Assembly (NCBI RefSeq): GCF_018343535.1
Contig: NZ_JAGYPF010000004.1
Coordinates: forward strand, 207,666-271,665
Length of the DNA stretch: 64,000 nt
From: Neobacillus rhizophilus
GTDB lineage: Bacteria; Bacillota; Bacilli; Bacillales; Cytobacillaceae
Direction of reading: 5' to 3'
A program made the position numbers and the translations under genes. Shown here piece after piece: positions 45,351 through 54,146 of the stretch. The notes under the pieces were generated by a model. It searched no databases and was not told the DNA's origin. It saw nothing but the letters and a program-made list of their open reading frames with translations. Numbering within the stretch: position 1 is the stretch's first letter; the number at the start of each line of letters is the position of its first letter.

Positions 45351-45536
45351 TGATGCATGGGGACGGTTCTTGTGCATCAACTTTCTAGTTCTAAGAGGTG
45401 TGTTCATGTGTCAACCACCAAATTGAAACAATAAAACCGTCCCTATTTACCCAAGGACGGTTCTTGTTCCTTATCTTATTTGTTCATAGATATGTGTTCA
45501 TCCAAAATGCAACAAGAGAACCGTCCCCATGAACCA
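45351..45536. repeat. Cluster of three GGGGACGGTTCT elements
   Basis: One perfect-ended 29-bp copy (TGATGCA at 45351, TGCATCA ending 45379), one head-to-head pair forming ACCGTCC...GGACGGT (45437-45462), and one degenerate inverse copy (45508-45536) whose last base abuts the ECF gene stop. The gap 45205-45538 contains nothing else recognisable. Confidence 0.85.
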
Positions 45537-45538
45537 TG

Positions 45539-46060
45539 TTACCCTTTTTTCTTTAGGCGTCCTACAAGAGGAACTACAATGATGCCTGCTATTACGACCT
45601 GCATTATGTTTCCAGGGATGGAGCCGAATGGCTGGATCCAGTTCCCGTAGAGGATGACTTCGGTGAAATAGTAGCCCACAACTTTTATGACTAGTGCAGC
45701 TACAACGGCTAGAGAATATACAAGTACCCTTTTTCCGGGCACCTTTTCGGCAATGAGACCGACTACAAAGCCCATTGTACCTACGATGACAAAGGTAAAC
45801 GGTGACCATAATGCCCATCCTGAGACAATATCAAACAAACCCATACCAAACGCCCCAGCAATGGCTCCGGTTCTTTTACCGTAAACCAAGGCTGCGATAA
45901 AAAGAGGAACGTTACCCAAATGGATTAGACCACCGTTCCCCATGATTGGGAGCCTTAAGTTGATGAACATCGTGGCTACGAAGGTTAAGGCAATGAAAAG
46001 TGCACTGATGACAATGGCTTTTGTTTTTGTTGATTCTGTTGTTGAAAATGTCGAATTCAT
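45539..46060 (-). CDS. ECF transporter substrate-binding (S) component
   Basis: 173 residues, five or six membrane helices. S-component features include ALFIALTFVATMFINLRLPI then GGLIHLGNVPLFIAALVYGK and the AGAFGMGLFDIVSGW region. It binds a vitamin or precursor and works with shared EcfAAT subunits encoded elsewhere. No riboswitch could be recognised in 46061-46140, so the ligand is open (HMP, pyridoxine and pantothenate types look alike). AGAGGT-like ribosome site. Confidence 0.85.
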   Translation of the reverse strand: MNSTFSTTESTKTKAIVISALFIALTFVATMFINLRLPIMGNGGLIHLGNVPLFIAALVYGKRTGAIAGAFGMGLFDIVSGWALWSPFTFVIVGTMGFVVGLIAEKVPGKRVLVYSLAVVAALVIKVVGYYFTEVILYGNWIQPFGSIPGNIMQVVIAGIIVVPLVGRLKKKG

Positions 46061-46412
46061 ATCTAACCTCTTCTTTTCTAAAAAGTAAAATAATATATCA
46101 AATATTAAATATATACCTAAATCAAGTAGAAGAAAAGATTATTTTTGTACTTATATAAACTTGAGTTGAAGATAGGCTTTGTGGTTGTTCCCCATTTTTT
46201 TATGTGCCAACAAAATTCTAAAAGAGTTTCAGTTGGTGCGGGGATCGCTACGCTGTCCCATTTGCTATTAAACTAAATGGGCAGGGAGTTGAACAAGGAA
46301 TTCAACCTATGTATATAGAAATAGTAATATTAACAATGTTTGGTATTGCTCTTATAGAATTATAACTAGTATTTTAACAGTTAATTTATTTTCTAAATGG
46401 GGAGGGGCACTT
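46061..46412. other. Intergenic region
   Basis: AT-rich gap between the divergent ECF and DinB genes. It contains a CCCATTT/AAATGGG inverted repeat (46257-46281) within a more GC-balanced patch that may be an old gene fragment. No promoter or riboswitch could be supported. Confidence 0.4.
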
Positions 46413-46898
46413 TTGCAAATTTTTTTTAGATATAACTGGATGGTAAGAGAAGACTGGTATCGTTGGTGTGAAGAGTTAAGTGAAGAAGAACTTCTGCAGG
46501 ACCGAACGGGTGGAATGGGAAGTATATTGCATACACTTTTCCATATTGTTGATGTCGAATGGAGCTGGATACGTGTCTTACAAGGTAAAACTGACTTTCA
46601 GGAGAGTTTCGATAGTTATAAAAACTTGAACAAGGTTCGAAAATTGGACGCTGAATTTCATTTAGAAGTGGAAAACTTTGTGAACAATTGGGATGCTAGC
46701 ATGGAAAATCAATTATTTTACGATACTTTACCAGATGGAAGAATTGTGACGGATACTTGGGGTGAAATCATGCGACATGCCATTGCTCACGAAATTCACC
46801 ATATAGGACAGTTATCAATTTGGGCAAGGGAATTAGGAAAAAAGCCAGTTTCTGCAAACCTTATAGGTCGGGGTCTTTCCTCTCATTTGAATAAATAA
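46413..46898 (+). CDS. DinB-family protein
   Basis: 161 residues, four-helix DinB/YfiT-like bundle. Metal-binding histidines are in ILHTLFHIVDVEWSWI and HAIAHEIHHIGQLSIWARE, the usual three-His arrangement. TTG start with GGGGAGG 8 bases upstream. DinB-fold proteins include thiol-dependent transferases and many of unknown role; nothing nearby narrows it. Confidence 0.87.
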   Translation: MQIFFRYNWMVREDWYRWCEELSEEELLQDRTGGMGSILHTLFHIVDVEWSWIRVLQGKTDFQESFDSYKNLNKVRKLDAEFHLEVENFVNNWDASMENQLFYDTLPDGRIVTDTWGEIMRHAIAHEIHHIGQLSIWARELGKKPVSANLIGRGLSSHLNK

Positions 46899-47222
46899 TT
46901 TAAAGCGGTATTAATTTAGTCGGTTTATGTTTACTTTAATCGCCTTTTCCAGGTACTGCTGCATGTTCAATTTTTGTGGAGAAATATGAGTTTGTGAAGA
47001 ATTGTACTTAAAGTAAACGGGTGCTTTAGTAAAAGATGACAATAATTGATTTTATGATTGAGATCATTTTTTATTTATTCCATTATAGGGCGCCATTCTT
47101 AAAAAGTCCTTTTTGAATTGGGCCAAATATTGTTCTTCAACTTTCTAGCAGTGGTCTTAATATGAATTTGAAATTTTTGGTTAAACTAACAGAAACTAAC
47201 CTTTTTGTTTAGGAGTGATCAC
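46899..47222. other. Intergenic region with a 22-nt word shared with 47648
   Basis: AT-rich. TTGTGAAGAATTGTACTTAA (from 46992) recurs with one change at 47648 (TTGTGAAGTATTGTACTTAA). The first copy continues into GTAAACGGGTGCTTTAGT. Both copies may be relics of a dispersed repeat. The AGGAG ribosome site of the next gene is at 47211. Confidence 0.5.
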
Positions 47223-47489
47223 ATGTTGCTGACGGGGAGCATTATTTCGGGTGAGTTTGACGAACTCATGAACGAATTTTCTTTACAGAAAGTAAAACAT
47301 TTCACCACAGAATCGACTATTAAACAAAGCCAGTTAAAAAGTCTTTATGATTATTTGAAAAAACACCGGAATGACATAGATGGTCAAATCATTACTTTAT
47401 ATGATCAAATGCCCATACTGTTGAGCCAAGAGGAAATTAACCTCTTTATAAGTGATCTTGAAAAAGTACAGTTAATGTACCGGCAATGA
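47223..47489 (+). CDS. Hypothetical protein, 88 aa
   Basis: ATG at 47223 with AGGAGTG 6 bases upstream; the frame extends 18 bases further without a site. The product is mainly helical and soluble (SQLKSLYDYLKKHRNDIDGQ, then a C-terminal SQEEINLFISDLEKVQLMY helix). Single gene; family not recognised. Confidence 0.6.
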   Translation: MLLTGSIISGEFDELMNEFSLQKVKHFTTESTIKQSQLKSLYDYLKKHRNDIDGQIITLYDQMPILLSQEEINLFISDLEKVQLMYRQ

Positions 47490-47811
47490 GATTAGACAAG
47501 AATAAATAAAAATGTAAATTTAGTTACACCCCCTAAAGATTTACTAATAATAAATCCAACAATCGGGCGCTTTTCTTTAATAAGAAGGCGTCTTTTTGCA
47601 TAGACAACACATTTAGAGGATTGAATTTATTGAGGTGAAAAAAATGATTGTGAAGTATTGTACTTAAAGGGTACGAGAGTTCACGATGGAGGTCGCTATG
47701 GCGGCTCTTTTTTTGTTGTGCTAACGGTTCATGCTAGTTCCAGAACAGAGATCTTTTTTAAAGAAAAATGAAGCAAAACCCCATCAAATTCTGTTTAAGG
47801 GGTTTTTAGTA
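47490..47811. other. Intergenic region with terminator-like hairpins
   Basis: Holds an imperfect GGGCGCTTTTC/GAAGGCGTC hairpin followed by TTTTT near 47567-47598, the second 22-nt word at 47648-47669, and a clear stem AAAACCCC (47775-47782)/GGGGTTTT (47799-47806) that ends the minus-strand EamA transcript. No gene supported. Confidence 0.5.
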
Positions 47812-48687
47812 CTATTTTTTCTCGATGATATCGAATATAACAACTGTGAGAATCAGAAAAGAGCCTATCCAAAATGTGATACCTATGGTTTCTCCAAGAA
47901 TAAGCCATCCAAGTAATGTCCCAACCACGGGTTGAAAGAAGAAAAATATCCCCCCACTTGAGGCGTTAAGCATTTGTAAACCGCGATTCCAAAGTAGGAA
48001 TCCACCTGATGTTGAGACAATACCCAAATATAAGAGTCCTCCCCAAATTGTCGGATGAGTCAATTCAGAAATATTAATTTCGTTTAACCGCGGCAAAACA
48101 AAAGGGGTCAACACGATTAGGGCTACCGCGATGGAATAGGTGGTTACCACAATTTGTGAATAGTCACTCGGCAAATGCTTTACAAGTACAGACATAAGTG
48201 CCCACGTTAATGCAGCAATAAGCAGTGCAATACCACCAAGTTTACTTGATAAATCCACATCTCCGATTCCGACAATGAGAAAAACTCCAATCGTCGCTAG
48301 AAAAACGGAAAGCCCCTTTTTTAACGTCAATCGTTCTTTAAGAAGGAAGCGAGCAAAAATAACCATAAACGCGGGTGTTGAAGAAGTTATAATGGCTCCC
48401 ATTTGTGCTGTGGACAGCATTGTCCCCGTTTCCTGTGCAACAATTGAGATGGCGTTACCAATTACGCCGATAGCTATAATTAATAAGAAATAACGTTTCT
48501 CAATTCCCCATTTTTGTCGGGTTATGAAGCCGATGATGAGAAGTGCGACAATAGCCACTAAATAACGCATCCACACAAGTTCTAGTGGAGGTATGACCGC
48601 TACTACAACTTTGACAACAACATACATGCCACCCCAGATACTGGCGGCTAAAGTTAAATATATAGAACCTAATAAGGTGTTTTTCAT
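47812..48687 (-). CDS. EamA/DMT-family exporter
   Basis: 291 residues, ten membrane helices in two EamA repeats. It opens TLAASIWGGMYVVVKVVVAV and shows the second-repeat pattern LIAALTWALMSVLVKHLP and GETIGITFWIGSFLIL. It exports amino acids, metabolites or drugs; the substrate is unknown. GGAGGG is 8 bases upstream of the ATG. Its leader contains an 18-codon open frame and a hairpin, suggesting regulation at translation or by attenuation. Confidence 0.88.
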   Translation of the reverse strand: MKNTLLGSIYLTLAASIWGGMYVVVKVVVAVIPPLELVWMRYLVAIVALLIIGFITRQKWGIEKRYFLLIIAIGVIGNAISIVAQETGTMLSTAQMGAIITSSTPAFMVIFARFLLKERLTLKKGLSVFLATIGVFLIVGIGDVDLSSKLGGIALLIAALTWALMSVLVKHLPSDYSQIVVTTYSIAVALIVLTPFVLPRLNEINISELTHPTIWGGLLYLGIVSTSGGFLLWNRGLQMLNASSGGIFFFFQPVVGTLLGWLILGETIGITFWIGSFLILTVVIFDIIEKK

Positions 48688-48732
48688 TTTTTTATACCCT
48701 CCGTCTTTTTTTAGGTCAAAAATGCCCTAAAC

Positions 48733-48757
48733 GGAGAGATGTAGTCACCTTCTCTCC
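48733..48757 (-). promoter_or_regulatory. Hairpin between leader peptide and EamA gene
   Basis: GGAGAGA (48733-48739) and TCTCTCC (48751-48757) form a 7-bp stem starting 2 bases after the leader peptide's stop codon. No strong T-run follows. A ribosome stalled on the leader would cover the left arm. Confidence 0.55.
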
Positions 48758-48758
48758 A

Positions 48759-48815
48759 TTAAGAGCAGAAGTGTGCTACTGGTACATCATTTTCAAATAA
48801 TGGAGTCCAATACAT
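48759..48815 (-). CDS. Leader peptide, 18 aa, upstream of EamA exporter
   Basis: ATG at 48815 preceded by AAGAGGTG at ideal distance, then MYWTPLFENDVPVAHFCS and TAA. The peptide is followed immediately by a hairpin and about 70 bases later by the exporter's start. This layout is that of a regulatory upstream frame. I infer ligand- or antibiotic-responsive stalling, or conversely a genuine small peptide; the family is not known to me. Confidence 0.6.
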   Translation of the reverse strand: MYWTPLFENDVPVAHFCS

Positions 48816-48883
48816 TTTGATTCACCTCTTATATTAAAAATTTTCTGTGTTTAATTATAGCAAACAGTTGCAGTTCTATATAT

Positions 48884-48925
48884 GAAAAAAGAAATGGCTC
48901 AGTTCACTGAGCCATTTCTTTTTTC
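48884..48925. terminator. Strong bidirectional terminator
   Basis: GAAAAAAGAAATGGCTCA (48884-48901) pairs perfectly with the arm at 48908-48925, with A/T runs on both sides. It ends the minus-strand MFS transcript. Confidence 0.9.
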
Positions 48926-49041
48926 TGTAATCTTTAGCGGTTGCACTAAAAGAATGCAGTCGTCTTTCCTTCGTTCATTTACTAATAAGAACATTGAACA
49001 TATTAATAGAAAGTTTATTCACTATATGTTTTCTCATTTCA

Positions 49042-50238
49042 TCAAGCAGCTAGTTTCTTTTCCATACGATCATTCGGTAAAAAGACCGCAATCAGCGAGC
49101 CAGCAAGCGGAAGCAGCGAGAGAATGGTGAAGACGGTCGCGATCCCAAAGATGTCTGAGATACCGCCCATAAACACGGATCCAATCCCACCGGCACCTAC
49201 GCCGAAACCAATCGAAAGACCGGAGGCCAGACCAATGTTCTTCGGAAGCATGCGCTGCATGTAAACCACACTGACCGAGAAAGATGAAAGAACACTGAAA
49301 CCAAACAAGAGCAATACGAGAACCGACAACACCCCATGTACATGTGGAAAAATAAGAGCAAACGGTGTTGCAAGCAGCATGGAACTGACCAGTAAACGTT
49401 TCATGCCAAGTTTGTCTGCCAGAACCCCGCCGACAAAAGTACCAAGTGCTCCTGCCCCGACAAAGACAAAGCTAAGAATCTCTGACTGTTGAATGGTGAG
49501 GTTGTGCAAGTAAAAAGGCAAAAAGACGACAACGCCAATTTGGCACCAGGAACGCAGGATGATAACACAAGAGAGCAAGGTAGCTCCAAGTAAATTGTTG
49601 TCTCCATTTATTTGTTTCTTAGATTGAAGCTTAGTAGTCTCTAATTTTTCACGCAGCCAAGGCAGAATTTGGCCGGTTAATAGAAGCGACAAGAACGCTA
49701 TAGGTATAAGCCATAGCAGTCCCTGAATACCGGAGTGGCTAACGTACAGAGAAACTAATAATGGCCCAAAGGCTTGCCCTGCATTTCCACCGACTTGAAA
49801 AATGGCTTGTGCGAGAGCTTTTTTAGATCCCGAAGCAAGGTGGGTTGCTCGGGAGGCTTCCGGATGGAACGCGCCCGATCCGAGACCGGAAATCGAAATA
49901 AATAAAAGCAGCCAAGGCAGAGATGGTGCGAGTCCTGTTAAAGCCAGCCCCATAATCGAACAGAACACTCCTGCCGGATACAGCCAGATACGAGGCTTAC
50001 GGTCCGCGAACATGCCAAACAAAGGCTGGGAGACGGAGGATGTTAGATAAGACATTAAAACCACTAAAGTGGACTGGGTATAGTTTAGGTCAAAGGCTTG
50101 TTTGTAAAGCACAACCAGTGCCGGAACCATACCTGTGGTCACTAAATCATTTAAAAAATGTGATCCGCTGAAGGTAAAAACACCCCGGCGAAAAAGGGGT
50201 TCTTTTCCTTTCATTATGGGTTGTGATGCTGTTTCCAA
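49042..50238 (-). CDS. MFS transporter, fosmidomycin-resistance (Fsr)-like
   Basis: 398 residues, 12 membrane helices. The Fsr group shows FSGSHFLNDLVTTGMVPALV at the first helix, FGMFADRKPRIW in the 2-3 loop and SGLGSGAFHPEASRATHLAS, all present here. TTG start with GGAGGAG 9 bases upstream; an inner ATG at 50214 has no site. Efflux of a hydrophilic antimicrobial or metabolite is expected. Monocistronic, with its own terminator. Confidence 0.85.
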   Translation of the reverse strand: METASQPIMKGKEPLFRRGVFTFSGSHFLNDLVTTGMVPALVVLYKQAFDLNYTQSTLVVLMSYLTSSVSQPLFGMFADRKPRIWLYPAGVFCSIMGLALTGLAPSLPWLLLFISISGLGSGAFHPEASRATHLASGSKKALAQAIFQVGGNAGQAFGPLLVSLYVSHSGIQGLLWLIPIAFLSLLLTGQILPWLREKLETTKLQSKKQINGDNNLLGATLLSCVIILRSWCQIGVVVFLPFYLHNLTIQQSEILSFVFVGAGALGTFVGGVLADKLGMKRLLVSSMLLATPFALIFPHVHGVLSVLVLLLFGFSVLSSFSVSVVYMQRMLPKNIGLASGLSIGFGVGAGGIGSVFMGGISDIFGIATVFTILSLLPLAGSLIAVFLPNDRMEKKLAA

Positions 50239-50392
50239 TGGTGTGCTCCTCCAATCAATAGCAAAGCGATATTTTGTGGTACAAATTTTTTCCTTTTTTA
50301 ATAATATCTCAGCTTCATATAATTGTCACTTTTTCAAGCCTTAATTTGTAAAAGCATTTTTTGGGAGGACAATTGGTGATTAATGAAAAAAA

Positions 50393-50437
50393 GATGGGTT
50401 TTCCCCGTAAAAAACAAGGGGAAACCCATCCTTTTTT
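50393..50437 (-). terminator. Terminator of the amine oxidase gene
   Basis: GATGGGTTTTCCCC (50393-50406) pairs with GGGGAAACCCATC (50418-50430) with one bulge; A/T runs flank both sides. Confidence 0.88.
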
Positions 50438-51916
50438 CTAGATTGGCAGATGATTCACTTCATTGGCAACGCGAATGCCTGATTCAATTGCACCCTGCAT
50501 CCAACCGTGGGTAAGTGTCGTATGTTCTCCGGCAAAGTGAACTCTGCCTTCTGGCATTGTCATATAAGGAAACAATTCATTTTCTTGGCCGGGCTCAAAT
50601 GCCACAACCGCTCCAGTGGCCAGCGGATTATCGACCCAGCTATAAGAAGTACCCGAAACAAATTCAGAATAGACTTGGTTACCAAATATTTCAGCTAAAT
50701 TCTTTAAGGCGAATTGAATTCGATCTTCGTTTGATAAACCATTCCATGTCATCGCTTCATCCGCCCATGTATAGCTTGCGACCACAACAGCAGGTTCAGA
50801 TGTGCCGATCCCTCGACTCGGGTAATAGGTGAACCGGATGGGCAGGTCTGTGATAGATTTACCGCCGTATTGGCCGTACCTTTCCCAAAAACGGCTCTTA
50901 AACTGAATTCCAACTTTAGTGGCGGCCATATAGTTGATTTCACGAATGGCTCTGTGTTTGTAATAAGAAAAAGAATGGTAGGGTTCAATAGTTACAAATC
51001 GTAAAACAGAAAAGGGGATGGTAATGATGGCAAGATCACTAGTAGTAGTCGAATTAGTTATTGTACGAGGATCAGTCGAATGGATGGCTACACCTTTGTC
51101 ATGTTGGACAATTTTTGTTATCCGATGATTGAACCAAATATCCTCTTTTAATTGAGGCAAAAATGCCTTCGGAAGCAGATCCATTCCACCAGTGATTTCA
51201 TAGAAACGATTGGTTCTAAAGCCCGCCGTTTCACGGAACACTTCTAGAAACGACATCCCCATAAAAGCTTCATAATCGAGAAGGACATCAATCATATCAA
51301 TGGCACCATCAGAGAAAGTCGTTCCAAATTTATAATGGTAAGAATTTAAGAACGTTCCAAGTGACTGGTTTTTAAATTCTTTTTCGATAAGCGGCCAATG
51401 TGTCTCGGGGTCCTTATTAATAAATTGCACAATCGGATCTGTAGCTAATTTCCATAGTTCTTCTGCGCTCTTGCCTCTTTCATTCGGCAGGACTGGAAAG
51501 TTAAGAATTTCAGGATTTTGTTCAAATATGCTGAGACGGGTCATGACCCCATTTACATAAAGAATGTCTGCGGGAGTCCGGTTGATAAAAGGGTTTACAG
51601 GCAACCCAAATTTTTTAATATATTCTAGAGTTAATAAATGGGTATCAGGAATACGCATAGGGCCGGCGTTTAAATAAAGTCCATTGCTGAATGGGCTGCG
51701 AATCGTATAAATACGGCCGCCCACCATGCTGTTGGCTTCTAAAATAGTAACCTTGTGCCCCGCCTCCTTCAATAGGGAGGCTGCCACAAGCCCTGCAATT
51801 CCCGCACCGACTACGGTAATCTGCTTAGGAGTTTGTGTTTTATCAAGCCCATTCCTAATCATGTGAATCATTTGTTGGGGTGATAATGTTATTGGTCCAT
51901 TCATATTTATTGGCAT
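50438..51916 (-). CDS. Flavin-containing amine oxidase (L-amino-acid oxidase/MAO type)
   Basis: 492 residues. FAD dinucleotide-binding motif ITVVGAGIAGLVAASLLKEA near 33-52, then ANSMVGGRIYTIRS, substrate-domain segments and the C-terminal FAD motif FAGEHTTLTHGWMQGAIESG. An N-terminal extension of about 30 residues precedes the FAD domain, as in Bacillus L-amino-acid oxidase-like proteins. It oxidises an amine or amino acid to the imino compound with H2O2 release. GAGGTAGTGAG precedes the ATG. Not linked to an obvious pathway. Confidence 0.88.
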   Translation of the reverse strand: MPINMNGPITLSPQQMIHMIRNGLDKTQTPKQITVVGAGIAGLVAASLLKEAGHKVTILEANSMVGGRIYTIRSPFSNGLYLNAGPMRIPDTHLLTLEYIKKFGLPVNPFINRTPADILYVNGVMTRLSIFEQNPEILNFPVLPNERGKSAEELWKLATDPIVQFINKDPETHWPLIEKEFKNQSLGTFLNSYHYKFGTTFSDGAIDMIDVLLDYEAFMGMSFLEVFRETAGFRTNRFYEITGGMDLLPKAFLPQLKEDIWFNHRITKIVQHDKGVAIHSTDPRTITNSTTTSDLAIITIPFSVLRFVTIEPYHSFSYYKHRAIREINYMAATKVGIQFKSRFWERYGQYGGKSITDLPIRFTYYPSRGIGTSEPAVVVASYTWADEAMTWNGLSNEDRIQFALKNLAEIFGNQVYSEFVSGTSYSWVDNPLATGAVVAFEPGQENELFPYMTMPEGRVHFAGEHTTLTHGWMQGAIESGIRVANEVNHLPI

Positions 51917-51977
51917 CTCACTACCTCGTTTAAATAAGGATTAATACATTTTATTCACTGGTTGAGATGTCTATGTG

Positions 51978-52006
51978 TGATGCATGGGGACGGTTCTGAT
52001 GCATCA
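51978..52006 (+). repeat. 29-bp GGGGACGGTTCT repeat, perfect ends
   Basis: TGATGCA (51978-51984), TGGGGACGGTTCTGA, TGCATCA (52000-52006). The ends are perfect inverted repeats. Confidence 0.92.
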
Positions 52007-52068
52007 TTTATTTATGTATTTATGTATTTAAACAAAAAGAGAGGGTGCCTCTTCTTGTATTGATTCTT

Positions 52069-52370
52069 TTCGCAAATATAACAGGGGGATTCGCAAATAA
52101 AAGGAGGAGATTCGCAATTAAACTTAGCGTTTTCGCAATTAACTTGTAGATGCAGCCGTTACTTGTTAAGGTCCGTAAATATTCCGGGGCGATTCGCAAA
52201 TAAAAGGAGGGGATTCGAAATTAAATAGGGATTTTTAGCAAATAACTTGCGGGGGCAGCGTCTTCATGTTTAGGTCCGCATCTAAAACGGGGGGAATCGC
52301 AAATAAAAAAGGGGAATTCCATAATTATTCTGCTCGGATTCGCAAATATTTTGTTTGAAATCGAAAATTA
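52069..52370. repeat. Array of TTCGCAAATA-like words at 21-nt spacing
   Basis: Words start at 52069, 52090, 52111, 52132, 52172, 52193, 52214, 52235, 52275, 52296, 52317, 52339 and 52360. Gaps are 21 bases throughout except two of 40 and one of 22. The two 40-base gaps are themselves copies of each other (CAGCCGTTACTTGTTAAGG and CAGCGTCTTCATGTTTAGG), giving a 103-bp higher-order unit. The array lies between the amine oxidase and ynfA genes with no ribosome site. Function unknown. Confidence 0.9.
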
Positions 52371-52380
52371 GGTCAAAAAA

Positions 52381-52416
52381 AATGAGGAACATCACTCAGA
52401 TGTTTCTCATTTTTTA
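52381..52416. terminator. Terminator downstream of ynfA
   Basis: AATGAGGAACATC (52381-52393) pairs with GATGTTTCTCATT (52399-52411) with one mismatch, then TTTTT; T-rich on the minus strand too. Confidence 0.85.
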
Positions 52417-52421
52417 AAGTT

Positions 52422-52748
52422 TTATTGGCGAGGTGCAAACAAGATCACGGCAGCTCCAATTAAGCATATTCCCGCACCAATCCAGTCATATAAGTCAGGA
52501 GCTTTTCGATCAATTCCCCATCCCCATAAGATAGATAGAACGATAAATACTCCTCCATACGCAGCATATACTCTGCCGAAGGATGGGAATGATTGAAATG
52601 TTGCTATGACACCATATAATGCAAGGATAAATCCTCCGAAAATTCCCCAATACAATGGTTTACCTTCTCTTAAACATAGCCAAACTAGATAACCGCCGCC
52701 AATTTCGGCAAGTCCTGCAAGTATAAATAACACAATTGATTTAATCAA
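52422..52748 (-). CDS. ynfA: UPF0060 membrane protein YnfA
   Basis: 108 residues from a TTG at 52748 with AAAGGTG 8 bases upstream; this gives the normal family length, whereas the frame could be extended 6 codons without a site. Four membrane helices: [20 protein letters not shown], then [20 protein letters not shown] and [19 protein letters not shown]. These are the UPF0060 signatures. Small multidrug-resistance-like fold; no established substrate in Bacillus. Confidence 0.92.
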   Translation of the reverse strand: MIKSIVLFILAGLAEIGGGYLVWLCLREGKPLYWGIFGGFILALYGVIATFQSFPSFGRVYAAYGGVFIVLSILWGWGIDRKAPDLYDWIGAGICLIGAAVILFAPRQ

Positions 52749-52851
52749 ATGACATACACCTTTCAAAAGCCTATCTAATTGGAATTATATTTTTCAATTA
52801 AATTTAGGTCAAATCACAAACTGGTGTACTTCGGCAAAAGCAACTAGGAAA

Positions 52852-53823
52852 TCAGTCGGGTGAGTTGCTTTTATCTTCATTTTGACTATCACTATTCCCG
52901 TCCAAAAAACGTTCTAGAGCTTCTTTGTTTTTCACGAAATCCACTTCCAATACATCACCAAGCTCATCATCCCGTTTATTTTGAAAACTGCCATCCTCAG
53001 GAATGCGTAAAGTTTCAATCTCGCTGTTCTTTCTCGTAAGTATGTCTTTTCCAATTCCAATAAGGGTAGAACTGTTCATATTGGTCTCTATATATTTATC
53101 CAAAAGACCGATTAGCTCGGGGAGTTTTAACACACTTTTTGGACCTAACGCTTCTTCCTTTAATTTTGAAATCACTTCCTGCTGCCTTTGAATTCGACCG
53201 AAATCACTTAAACGATCATGTCGAAACCTAACATAGCCTAACAGTTCTTTCCCATGGAGCCGCTGCTTGCCTTCTTCTAACGTCATGCCAATCCCATAAG
53301 ACATCTCATACGGCACGTCCACTTCGATTCCCTTTGGAACAAGCAGGTCGACCGCTTTTTCGAAGCCTTTAAAATCAATAATGGCATAATAATGAATATC
53401 GAGCCCAAAATTCTCTTGAATTGTTTTGCTTAGCAATTCAGGACCGCCAAAAGCGTAGGCGGCATTTAGTTTTTGCTGTCCATGATTGGGTACGGAAACA
53501 AGCATATCGCGCATTAAGGAAATTAGTTTAAATTGATGTGTTTTTGGATCATAATGGGCGATCATAATTGTATCTGTTCGGGATTGTTTTTCTCCCCGTG
53601 AGTCACTTCCTAATAAAAGCACATTGACCTCATCGATGTTACTCTTTGCATCTTGAACTGTATGTTTTCCCTCCACTTTTTTAAGCGGTGGGTTGATTGT
53701 TTTAATTTTTCCTTCTATGTATTGAAAAATGGTAAAGAGACCAACTGTGATAATACCAATTACAAGTAGGGCTCCAAAAACTCTGCCCCATCTTATTCGT
53801 TTCTTTTTCATCCGTGTCAACAT
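52852..53823 (-). CDS. LytR-CpsA-Psr (LCP) family protein
   Basis: 323 residues from the ATG at 53823, with AGGTGG 5 bases upstream. A basic cytosolic start and one membrane helix (about 15-35) precede the LCP domain. This shows LLLGSDSRGEKQSRTDTIMI, LISLMRDMLV, AYAFGGPELLSKTI and the Arg-rich LLGYVRFRHDRLSDFGRIQR. LCP enzymes attach wall teichoic acid or capsule polymers to peptidoglycan. The C-terminus is an acidic low-complexity tail. Stand-alone gene. Confidence 0.92.
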   Translation of the reverse strand: MLTRMKKKRIRWGRVFGALLVIGIITVGLFTIFQYIEGKIKTINPPLKKVEGKHTVQDAKSNIDEVNVLLLGSDSRGEKQSRTDTIMIAHYDPKTHQFKLISLMRDMLVSVPNHGQQKLNAAYAFGGPELLSKTIQENFGLDIHYYAIIDFKGFEKAVDLLVPKGIEVDVPYEMSYGIGMTLEEGKQRLHGKELLGYVRFRHDRLSDFGRIQRQQEVISKLKEEALGPKSVLKLPELIGLLDKYIETNMNSSTLIGIGKDILTRKNSEIETLRIPEDGSFQNKRDDELGDVLEVDFVKNKEALERFLDGNSDSQNEDKSNSPD

Positions 53824-54146
53824 TTGCACCACCTAGACTAAACTTATATCCATGTTCCAAGACTAGTAAGTTGGAAAATTTTACGAATCCCTGAAGTAGT
53901 GATTATCCCATAAATAGTTTACATTTATTTAACTATCAGGTTACAATTTTTTAAATTTCTTTTTATATGAATAAAAGGTTGCGGGAAAGGGGCATGCCAT
54001 TAGCCAATGTGCCAGCGTAAAGCATTAAAGAAATTATTTGATTAGTAACGAAAATAATAGTAAGTTATGTGAAAGGTGAAGGTCATTTCCACGCACCCCG
54101 AACGTACTAGTAACAACCACATAAAATCATCACTAGAGGTTATGCA
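53824..54146. other. Intergenic region
   Basis: AT-rich divergent gap between the LCP gene and a small plus-strand gene. The ribosome site AGAGGTTATGCA of the latter is at its right end. I see no repeat, hairpin or promoter that I would defend. Confidence 0.4.

Noticed and set aside
46061..46140. Vitamin riboswitch upstream of the ECF S component
   Set aside because: Only AT-rich sequence is present; no TPP, FMN, cobalamin or preQ1 consensus segments could be found.
52069..52370. Possible CRISPR array
   Set aside because: The conserved word is only 8-10 bases, the spacers are 11-12 bases and partly repeated, and no cas gene is present. It does not fit any CRISPR repeat-spacer size.
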